Assembly (NCBI GenBank): GCA_903868295.1
Contig: CAIPUQ010000151.1
Location: 1 to 6,402, forward strand
Direction: 5' to 3'
Source of the DNA: an uncultured Roseiflexaceae bacterium
Lineage (GTDB): Bacteria; Chloroflexota; Chloroflexia; Chloroflexales; Roseiflexaceae
DNA length: 6,402 nt
Part shown: one piece after another, positions 1 through 5,264 of the stretch
Layout: the number at the start of each line of letters is the position of its first letter
How positions within the stretch are numbered: position 1 is the first letter of the stretch
Translations under genes and position numbers: made by a program
Notes under the pieces: generated by a model
Seen by the model: only the letters and a program-made list of their open reading frames with translations
Told to the model about the DNA's origin: nothing
Databases searched by the model: none

Positions 1-74
1 AGAAAACTCACGTTGCGATTATTGACGATTACCTGTCCGCGCGTGGGCGACATCCCGGCGTCACAACTTACCAT
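1..74 (-). CDS. possible start of a further gene, truncated by the window edge
   Basis: An open frame starts at the ATG at 74-72 on the minus strand and stays open for 24 codons to the edge of the window. It is preceded by a GAGGA ribosome-binding-like sequence (82-86) with 7-nt spacing. It begins 31 nt after the stop of the epimerase-type gene, on the same strand, so it could be the next gene of that operon. The visible residues begin MVSCDAGMSPTRGQVIVNN; I recognise no family in them. The stretch is too short to exclude a chance open frame. If it is not coding, this 105-nt end is simply the operon's downstream spacer; I see no terminator in it. Confidence 0.35.
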   Translation of the reverse strand, partial: MVSCDAGMSPTRGQVIVNNRNVSF

Positions 75-105
75 ACGGTGTTCCTCATGGTCCTTCGTTG
101 GATGC

Positions 106-867
106 TTATGCGAAGGCCTGTCGGACAATCTCGTGCAAGACAGCAATCCCGTGCCAACGGTCGCCTGGGCGATCGTAGACGAGGGTGGTTGGCCCTGCAA
201 ACCCCGTTGCCCGTGCGGCAGCAAGACACTGTTCGACTTGGGCGGGGAGGATGGCCCCAGCGTCGTCGTACGAGGCTTTGACATGGATCGAAGCCGCCTG
301 GGCAACGACCTGTACGAAGTCACTGACGCGGGTTTCGGATGGGAAATTACCGATATCAGCGCATCCACCATGCCCCAGAGCCGTGTGAATCGCCAGCCAG
401 TTGGCAGGTGTCGCGCCGAGCGATTTGAAGTTTTCGCTCAAGACCGTCACCCCGCGTGCGCTGGCATGGGCCTGGAGGCGGAGCAGTGCCGTGATGGAAC
501 GGCGCAACGCGGCGCTGTCGTCGGCCGATGCTTCGCCGGCGATGACCCGTACGTGGCTTGCACCGAGGGCTGCGGCAATGTCTATCCACTGCGCTACATG
601 CGTGATGTCTTGTTCACGCAGGGTATCATCGGCTTGACTGATGTCGTATGCATCAATCAGGATGCTGAAGATCTCGATTTCGGCAGCTGCGGCCGCGCTG
701 CGGAGTGCCGCAAGAGCCGCTGCTGAGGTATCTGTAAAGTGGAAGTGACAGAGTTCGAGCGTTGCAATCCCTGCTGCTTTGGCGCGAGCAGGGACGTCGA
801 CGAGTGCCAGCGACCCGTCGGTCAAATATGGATGAATGCTCCAACTCGTGAGTGCGATGCGTTGCAT
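106..867 (-). CDS. sugar phosphate isomerase/epimerase-family protein (xylose isomerase-like TIM barrel)
   Basis: The 253-residue product looks like the AP-endonuclease-2/xylose isomerase-like TIM-barrel family, and its length is normal for it. Visible landmarks are the first strand with LTSWS (7-10), LELCHFHF (37-44), the SEN segment with Glu145, DIGN with Asp171, IHVKA with His195, and LVYDRP with Asp232. By family analogy Glu145, Asp171, His195 and Asp232 would hold the divalent metal; the last position is more often Glu. Such enzymes isomerise or epimerise sugars or their keto derivatives, but the substrate cannot be read from sequence. There is no signal peptide, so it is cytoplasmic. 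The ATG (867-865) lies one base after the TAA of the DUF2961 gene, and no clear Shine-Dalgarno sequence precedes it, so translation is probably coupled. The family call is firm; the exact reaction is unknown. Confidence 0.85.
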   Translation of the reverse strand: MQRIALTSWSIHPYLTDGSLALVDVPARAKAAGIATLELCHFHFTDTSAAALAALRSAAAAAEIEIFSILIDAYDISQADDTLREQDITHVAQWIDIAAALGASHVRVIAGEASADDSAALRRSITALLRLQAHASARGVTVLSENFKSLGATPANWLAIHTALGHGGCADIGNFPSETRVSDFVQVVAQAASIHVKASYDDAGAILPAQVEQCLAAARATGFAGPTTLVYDRPGDRWHGIAVLHEIVRQAFA

Positions 868-868
868 G

Positions 869-1954
869 TTAGATGATTTCTAAGTAGTCACGATCCGGCA
901 GTGCGGGGAACGGTGCGGTTGGGAGCGTTTGGTACCAGTAGGCCACCGAGGCGATATCGTCTTGGAGCGGCAAATACCGGCCATCGCTACGCCATCCCAA
1001 TGCTTGAATGGTGACACGGAGATCTTGTTGGAAGCGGATGGGGTCCATGATATGCCATCGATACATCCCAAAGCGTGTCTGCGACTGATAGGTGCCATCG
1101 GGACGGAGCACTTGTGAAAGACCAGCATAGGGTGTGGTGAATTCTCGGTAGCCGCCATTGGTCGGACCGAGATCGAAGTTATATGACCCACAGAAGTAGT
1201 CTTCGGTCCCTGTTCCACAGATGGTAGGGTATTGCGTGTCGCCATCCATAAAGAACTTGATTTCGCCTTCGCCCCACCAACCTGAATTATTCACGCCCCA
1301 GGCCATGTAGGTACCGACGTAGTGACCTTGACCACGAACACCCTCGAGGATGGTGTAATCCGTGGCATAGGGAAGCGGATTGGTACGGCGGAACTGGGCG
1401 TGGAAGTAGGCACAGTTTTCGGGGACCTGGGTCAACGTGTAGTTGATCTGATAATACAGCGTGGTTTCTTTTTCTGAGATGTTGGTGACGGTGATACGAC
1501 AGCGGCGGCGAAAGGGCATTTCCCAGTAACAGTTGAATGCACTGCCGGGATTGACGCAGACCGCCAACGAGCTGAGTTGGGCGTATTTGCCCCAACCGCT
1601 CGCAAAGAAATCCCCCAGCGGTGCTTCGACCGAGGGGTTGGTTTGGTCGTCCCAGTAGATGCGAATAATTTGCAGGCGGAAGTTGCCGGTCGGCGTGAGC
1701 CAGATTTGTTGGATGGCACCCATCCCGTCGATGTTTGCGATTTCGCGCGTTTCACCGGAGGCAATGCGGATTGATGGTGATATCTTCCACCCCTGACCAA
1801 GGCCACGTGCGTGCACGAGACCGGTGCCTTCGGTGGCCATCCCACCGCGACCTTTGGCACCATCGTAGTTCTCGGGACTGATGGAGCGACTTTGTGCGTC
1901 CGACAGACGCGACAAGTTCCCCATGTGTAAGCCTAACCCATTAAACCCAGCCAT
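869..1954 (-). CDS. DUF2961 / glycoside hydrolase family 172-like protein
   Basis: The 361-residue protein carries the hallmarks of DUF2961: an N-terminal RSISPEN...GKGGM-like segment (23-39, here AKGRGGM), a WWGEGEIKFFMDGD block (226-239) and the signature CGTGTEDYF (246-254). This family is classified as GH172. Characterised members act on fructofuranosyl or arabinofuranosyl linkages, for example the Bifidobacterium alpha-D-fructofuranosidase/difructose dianhydride I enzyme. Its fold is double jelly-roll, and acidic residues around these two blocks supply catalysis; Glu229, Glu231 and Glu251 are the candidates here. No signal peptide is visible, so the enzyme appears cytoplasmic and would act on imported oligosaccharides. 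The start is supported by a strong AAGGAGG (1961-1967) six bases before the ATG. It is followed after one base by the epimerase-type gene, which suggests a shared sugar pathway. The substrate is not determinable. Confidence 0.88.
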   Translation of the reverse strand: MAGFNGLGLHMGNLSRLSDAQSRSISPENYDGAKGRGGMATEGTGLVHARGLGQGWKISPSIRIASGETREIANIDGMGAIQQIWLTPTGNFRLQIIRIYWDDQTNPSVEAPLGDFFASGWGKYAQLSSLAVCVNPGSAFNCYWEMPFRRRCRITVTNISEKETTLYYQINYTLTQVPENCAYFHAQFRRTNPLPYATDYTILEGVRGQGHYVGTYMAWGVNNSGWWGEGEIKFFMDGDTQYPTICGTGTEDYFCGSYNFDLGPTNGGYREFTTPYAGLSQVLRPDGTYQSQTRFGMYRWHIMDPIRFQQDLRVTIQALGWRSDGRYLPLQDDIASVAYWYQTLPTAPFPALPDRDYLEII

Positions 1955-1998
1955 GCAGTTCCTCCTTGAACACTCATGTCAGACGGGAGAATGAGACT

Positions 1999-2007
1999 AT
2001 CTTAGCA
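1999..2007 (-). promoter_or_regulatory. candidate extended -10 promoter for the DUF2961-epimerase operon
   Basis: On the minus strand TGC-TAAGAT forms an extended -10 element (TGn plus four of six matches to TATAAT), about 45 bases upstream of the DUF2961 ATG. A consensus -35 is not visible at 17-bp spacing, where the sequence reads GGTATG. The assignment rests on position and on the extended -10 only. Confidence 0.35.
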
Positions 2008-2023
2008 TGAAGTCCCACCCGCA

Positions 2024-2036
2024 TACCGTGTCGGTA
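2024..2036. promoter_or_regulatory. 13-bp inverted repeat at the expected -35 position; possible operator
   Basis: TACCG-TGT-CGGTA is a perfect 5-bp inverted repeat with a 3-bp centre. It overlaps the place where the -35 of the DUF2961 promoter would lie (2022-2027). A repressor or activator site for the sugar operon is plausible, but no regulator gene is present in the window and chance occurrence is possible. Confidence 0.3.
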
Positions 2037-2071
2037 GTGACCGGTGCTGAGAAGCAGCAAACCCTGCAAAC

Positions 2072-2120
2072 GTGCGGTTCCGGAGCGCACCGTGCGGCTC
2101 TGCGTAGCGTGCAGTGCGCT
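2072..2120 (-). terminator. overlapping inverted repeats after the lipoprotein stop; weak or atypical terminator
   Basis: Read on the minus strand, AGCGCAC begins on the last base of the lipoprotein stop codon (2120-2114) and can pair with GTGCGCT (2090-2084) across a 23-nt loop. The same GTGCG can instead pair with CGCAC further down (2076-2072) across a 9-nt loop. No run of T follows either stem, so a classical intrinsic terminator is not supported. The structures may still mark the end of the lipoprotein transcript. The rest of the 1955-2119 gap holds the promoter candidate and the ribosome-binding site of the next gene. Confidence 0.3.
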
Positions 2121-4531
2121 TAGTCATCTGAATCCCTGTTGTGCTTTTTGGTGGGTTCTGGTTTTTTGGTCCGTTCTGGTTTTTTGGTCGGTTCCGACTT
2201 TTCGGTTGGTTCTGGTTTTTTGGTCGAATCCGGCTTCTCGGTCGGTTCTGGTTTTTTGGTGGACTCGGGTTTTTCCGTTGGTTCTGTGCGACGGGTGGGT
2301 TCAGTACGCATGGTCGCTGCGGGCACACTGGTTGGTTCACGGCGTGATGTCGCAGCGGGGATTACTGTTGGCTCCAGCCGTCGCGTCGGCTCGGGTTTGT
2401 CGGTTGGTTCGGGTTTGTCCGTGGGTTCTGGTCTTTTGGTCCGTTCTGGTTTTTTGGTCGGTTCTGTGCGCCGTGTCGGTTCGGCGACGCGGGTGCCGTC
2501 ACGCGAACGGGTAGCCTCAGGGCGTTCGGTTGCTTCTGGCCGTTCGGTAGCCTCGGGGCGATTGGTTGCTTCGGGCCGGGGGGTATTCCTCCACCAACGC
2601 GTCGGGCGTGGGGTCCGGGTGGATTCGTTGTTTGCTTGTACGGTTCTGGTGGCGCGCGGTTCGTCGTCGTCGTCCTCGTTGTCTTTTTTTGATTTGGCTG
2701 TTGCAGTGACGATCCCAGTCGGCGTGCGTGTGGGCGATTGTTTCGCCCCTTCGTCCGCGTCGGGAGTGCGTGTCGGTTCGGTGGTTTTGACAATCTTGGT
2801 CTCTTCGACTTCGTCATCGTCTGCAGCGCCGGTTGGGGTGCTGGTCATAACGTTATCGTTGTTTGAGCGGACGGTGCGTGTCGGTTCGGGGGCGTCCGTG
2901 CCTTCTGAGCGGGTTGGTCGTGGGGTGCGTGAGATGCGTGGTGTCGCAGTCGCTTGCGGTACATCGGTGGGGATGATAACCGGTGGTGGTTGGTCCTGCG
3001 CGACTTCGGCTGGTTCCATTTCGTCGAGGATGGGCGCTTGGGTCTCTCCGTCTGACGGTACAGTGACGTCTTGCTGGAGCGGTGCGCTGCCGTCGTTTCG
3101 TTCGACGGAGGTCGACACACCGACGGGTTGTGCGTCTGTGGTCGCAACGGAAACCGATTCGCCGGTTGGATCGATCGTCACTGCCGCTTTGGCTCCTGCA
3201 TCGAGGTGGACGCTGCTGACATTAAGTTCGACCCGCTTATCGTTGCGCGTCGATGCAACGATGAAATCGGGATCAGCATCGGTTGCACTCGCGATCGCGA
3301 CGCTGCCTGTTTGTTGGTCGAGTCGAATATCGCTCGCTACCGTTTCGTCGAGCGCCAAATTGCGTACGCCGACGACGCTCCCTGCGCCGAACGCAGTGAT
3401 GTTCACGGGGACTGTGGCTGCGCCGGTCACTCGGATCGACCCCTGACTGGTGGCCGGCAGCGATAGGATGGGCATGCCCTGTGCGGACCACTGTTCCGTT
3501 GCGCCGCGGAGAAAGGTAATCTGTGCCTGGGGGATTTCGTTGTAGACCGTGCCACGAATCACCCCGACACGCCGGCCTTGGCTATCAACAAAGTAGGCGG
3601 AGTACCTATCGGTCGATCCACGCAGGGCAGTTTTGGTCGCAGAAAAAAGAATGGTCGTAAGATGGTTGACGCTGCGCACGAGGGGGTTTTGGTCACAAAA
3701 TGGACATTCTTGTTGTTCGAGGCGTGGTGCAGTCGCAGTCAGATCCATGGTCTGTGAATTCGTATCACCGGTATACTCTACGACCGAACCATTAGGATGT
3801 GTTGATGTGTAGCTCCACGTGTTTGCAACGGTATCGACAAGAATCTCTGGGGTGATTAGCGGCGTATTGTTGTCGTAGATCTGGATGGCGACGGTCTGGT
3901 CGTCGATGGTACGAATTGCGATGGGCGTGACGGTATGACCACCCGTGTACCCAGGCTCGTAGAGGCCAATGGTGTACAAAGCGTTGACATCAGCGTCTTG
4001 GCTGAGGCCTTCTTGGAGGCGGGCGAGCACCGTACGCGGGTCGGTGACGACGCGATAGGCACGGGTGGGGTAGGTTGCCTGCGTGGCCCACCAATAAGCG
4101 ATTTCGCGCTGGAGGGCAGTGTTGTTTTCGAACACGAGCGCATCGGGTGTGGCCGCCCCAAAGGATGTGGTCTGGAGAATCCCATAATAAAAGTATTGGC
4201 TCAGTACCGCCATGCCTTCGCAGTGGCCGTTGGCCATCGCACGGTTCATCTCTTCCATCCAGATGCGTGCGGTGGGTGTCAACACACATTCAGCTGCGGT
4301 GTTCGTGCAGACTACGCTGCCGAACATGCGTTGCATGTCGGCCGCTTCGAGGTTTGTGACGGGTGCTGCGCCGTAGTTGGCAAAGGCGAATCCGTCGCGT
4401 TCGGGACGAAAGCCGCTGTCTGCGGCACGCACCGGCTGGATGGATCCAATTGGCATCCAGCTGGGCATCGCACATCCGACGAGGAGCAGACATGCCAACA
4501 GCATGGTGATTCTGTTGTGCACGGTCTTCAT
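2120..4531 (-). CDS. surface lipoprotein with a putative papain/transglutaminase-like domain and a long Pro/Thr/Lys/Glu repeat tail
   Basis: I do not recognise a named family for this 803-residue protein. A type II signal peptide ends in the lipobox LVGC (17-20), so Cys20 should be lipidated and the protein anchored outside the membrane. Residues about 55-270 form a compact domain with NGHCEGMAV (Cys104), GGHTVTPIAI (His199) and IYDNN (Asp220-Asn222). This Cys-His-Asp/Asn order resembles papain-like and transglutaminase-like enzymes (inference). A CPFC motif (276-279) leads into a beta-rich, Ser/Thr/Val-rich region (about 290-480). From about 485 to the end the chain is low complexity: acidic and PTRTP segments, then hexapeptide repeats such as KKPEPTE and ERPEAT. 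The start has GAGGAG about five bases upstream and a good promoter. The gene is divergent from the copper operon. Lipoprotein assignment is strong; enzymatic activity is unproven. Confidence 0.8.
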   Translation of the reverse strand: MKTVHNRITMLLACLLLVGCAMPSWMPIGSIQPVRAADSGFRPERDGFAFANYGAAPVTNLEAADMQRMFGSVVCTNTAAECVLTPTARIWMEEMNRAMANGHCEGMAVLSQYFYYGILQTTSFGAATPDALVFENNTALQREIAYWWATQATYPTRAYRVVTDPRTVLARLQEGLSQDADVNALYTIGLYEPGYTGGHTVTPIAIRTIDDQTVAIQIYDNNTPLITPEILVDTVANTWSYTSTHPNGSVVEYTGDTNSQTMDLTATAPRLEQQECPFCDQNPLVRSVNHLTTILFSATKTALRGSTDRYSAYFVDSQGRRVGVIRGTVYNEIPQAQITFLRGATEQWSAQGMPILSLPATSQGSIRVTGAATVPVNITAFGAGSVVGVRNLALDETVASDIRLDQQTGSVAIASATDADPDFIVASTRNDKRVELNVSSVHLDAGAKAAVTIDPTGESVSVATTDAQPVGVSTSVERNDGSAPLQQDVTVPSDGETQAPILDEMEPAEVAQDQPPPVIIPTDVPQATATPRISRTPRPTRSEGTDAPEPTRTVRSNNDNVMTSTPTGAADDDEVEETKIVKTTEPTRTPDADEGAKQSPTRTPTGIVTATAKSKKDNEDDDDEPRATRTVQANNESTRTPRPTRWWRNTPRPEATNRPEATERPEATERPEATRSRDGTRVAEPTRRTEPTKKPERTKRPEPTDKPEPTDKPEPTRRLEPTVIPAATSRREPTSVPAATMRTEPTRRTEPTEKPESTKKPEPTEKPDSTKKPEPTEKSEPTKKPERTKKPEPTKKHNRDSDD
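2138..2584 (-). repeat. 18-nt periodic repeats coding the hexapeptide tail
   Basis: Residues about 650-798 of the lipoprotein are built from degenerate six-residue units (ERPEAT, DKPEPT, KKPEPT, RRTEPT), giving an 18-base period in the DNA. Several units are nearly identical: the plus-strand phrase TTCTGGTTTTTTGGT recurs at the far end of the gene and again near 2440-2460. Many copies contain an A6 run on the coding strand. Units are imperfect but in frame throughout, so the tract is a coding repeat and not a satellite. Confidence 0.85.
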
Positions 4532-4617
4532 AGAGTCTCCTCGCGCGCGAATCGCTCGTACTCCGCAGTCAGCGGTATTGCTACTCAGACGTATCTGATG
4601 CAGTATTCGTTCCTTGC

Positions 4618-4646
4618 ATTGTGCGTGACGCCGTACCTGGTGTCAA
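4618..4646 (-). promoter_or_regulatory. sigma-70-type promoter of the lipoprotein gene
   Basis: On the minus strand a perfect -35 TTGACA (4646-4641) is followed by a 17-bp spacer and CACAAT (4623-4618) as the -10, with four of six matches. Transcription would start near 4611, leaving a leader of about 80 nt. The leader contains two small inverted repeats, CAGA-CGTA-TCTG (4586-4597) and CCGC-AGTCA-GCGG (4563-4575), whose significance is unclear. Confidence 0.65.
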
Positions 4647-4686
4647 TCCGCGCTGATCTGCCCCTCTGGAGGTTCTCATGTTCTCC

Positions 4687-4695
4687 TGCTATACT
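4687..4695 (+). promoter_or_regulatory. extended -10 promoter of the csoR-copZ-copA operon
   Basis: TGC-TATACT is an extended -10 element with five of six matches in the hexamer. No good -35 is seen at 16-18 bp upstream, which is common for extended -10 promoters. The predicted start near 4702 falls at the edge of the G/C-tract palindrome, the layout expected if CsoR blocks its own operon. Confidence 0.6.
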
Positions 4696-4702
4696 CACTA
4701 TG

Positions 4703-4720
4703 ACCCCCTCCCCGGGGGGT
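4703..4720. promoter_or_regulatory. putative CsoR operator (G/C-tract palindrome)
   Basis: ACCCCCTCCCCGGGGGGT carries inverted ACCCCC/GGGGGT arms and a central CCCCGGGG. Known CsoR-family operators are pseudo-palindromes with runs of C and G, often with TACCC-type flanks. The site lies between the extended -10 element and the csoR ribosome-binding site, so bound repressor would block transcription. Binding is inferred from position, composition and the adjacent regulator gene. Confidence 0.6.
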
Positions 4721-4735
4721 GGCATGGAGGGTGAG

Positions 4736-5008
4736 ATGGCTCACGACAAGGCACCCATCGTCAAGCGCTTGCGCACCATCGAAGGGCATGTGCGTGGCGT
4801 CGAGCGGATGGTCGACGAAGACGCGTATTGTATTGACATCTTGATGCAAATCGATGCAGTCCAGAAGGCGCTCGATCATGTCAGTCGCTTGGTACTTGAT
4901 GGGCACCTGCATGGGTGTGTGACGACGGCGATTCGGAGCGACGATGCCGCCGAGCGCGAACGGGTTATCGGCGAATTGATGCATGTAATGCACGAACGGA
5001 GGAAGTGA
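4736..5008 (+). CDS. csoR: CsoR-family copper-sensing transcriptional repressor
   Basis: This 90-residue all-helical protein belongs to the CsoR/RcnR family, with the typical opening IVKRLRTIEGHVRGVERM (8-25) and YCIDILMQI (31-39). The metal ligands Cys32, His57 and Cys61 have the spacing of the copper sensor CsoR (C-x24-H-x3-C). RcnR-type nickel/cobalt sensors instead have His at the last position, and the N-terminal His3 here is not at the RcnR His3 distance from the Cys. Cu(I) sensing is therefore the best reading. In the family Cu(I) binding releases DNA. The ATG at 4736 is chosen because GGAGG (4726-4730) sits five bases upstream; in-frame ATGs at 4700 and 4724 lack such a site. Its stop overlaps the copZ start by one base (TGATG), so the two are translationally coupled. 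Confidence 0.93.
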   Translation: MAHDKAPIVKRLRTIEGHVRGVERMVDEDAYCIDILMQIDAVQKALDHVSRLVLDGHLHGCVTTAIRSDDAAERERVIGELMHVMHERRK

Positions 5009-5238
5009 TGACAGAACTCACATTGAATTTGGGTGGTGTGTCGTGTGGTGGCTGCGCACAGCGGGTCAACGCTGCACTTGCACAGGTGCCAGGGGTCGTC
5101 AAAAGCGAAGTCAACGACGATCGGACGCGTGTGGTTGTCCGTGGCGAAGCACTCGAGCGTGCGCCATTGGTGGCTGCCATTGTCTCTGCGGGCTATCAGG
5201 TGCTTGATTCGACAGCAATTCCGTTGACGGGTGTCTAG
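5008..5238 (+). CDS. copZ: CopZ-like copper chaperone (single heavy-metal-associated domain)
   Basis: The 76-residue protein is one HMA domain of the beta-alpha-beta-beta-alpha-beta ferredoxin-like type. The metal site is GVSCGGC with Cys13 and Cys16; the usual Met before the first Cys is Val here. The AGY motif with Tyr63 is at the position typical of bacterial Cu(I) chaperones. It would bind Cu(I) in the cytoplasm and hand it to CopA and possibly to CsoR. The start has GGAGG (4998-5002) five bases upstream and overlaps the csoR stop by one base. The C-terminus ends in PLTGV, which resembles the PVTGM linker that opens each HMA domain of the neighbouring CopA. A specialised role for another soft metal is less likely given the context. 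Confidence 0.9.
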   Translation: MTELTLNLGGVSCGGCAQRVNAALAQVPGVVKSEVNDDRTRVVVRGEALERAPLVAAIVSAGYQVLDSTAIPLTGV

Positions 5239-5240
5239 TT

Positions 5241-5254
5241 CCGCCTCGGGGCGG
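5241..5254 (+). other. small hairpin between copZ and copA
   Basis: CCGCC-TCGG-GGCGG can form a 5-bp GC stem with a 4-nt loop in the 26-nt gap. It ends one base before the GGAGGG of copA. It could tune copA translation or protect an upstream transcript end, but no T-run follows, so it is not a terminator. Confidence 0.4.
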
Positions 5255-5264
5255 TGGAGGGTCG

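Noticed and set aside
13..726. Open frame of 237 codons on the plus strand
   Set aside because: It lies opposite the well-supported isomerase/epimerase-type gene, is rich in Cys, Arg and Gly typical of shadow frames, and shows no domain.
2157..2300. G-quadruplex-forming tract on the plus strand (many GG pairs separated by T runs)
   Set aside because: The runs are only GG and follow from Pro/Thr codons on the other strand; two-layer quadruplexes are weak and there is no sign of function.
2138..2584. CRISPR-like array
   Set aside because: The periodic units are 18 bases, degenerate and continuous in a reading frame with no spacers, so they are coding repeats.
2139..3446. Long open frame on the plus strand (435 codons) opposite the lipoprotein tail, coding repeats like GSGFLVGSGF
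   Set aside because: It is the antisense shadow of the repetitive Pro/Thr/Lys/Glu coding tract. The minus-strand gene has a promoter, ribosome-binding site, signal peptide and domain structure; this frame has no convincing start signal, and its repeats follow directly from the codons of the opposite strand.
3935..4735. Long N-terminal extension in frame with csoR
   Set aside because: It overlaps the lipoprotein gene and both promoters. The CsoR family is about 90 residues, and the start at 4736 has an ideal ribosome-binding site.
4736..5008. Nickel/cobalt (RcnR-type) or formaldehyde (FrmR-type) sensor
   Set aside because: The ligand set is Cys-His-Cys with copper-CsoR spacing, His3 is 29 rather than 32 residues before the Cys, and the neighbours are copper genes.
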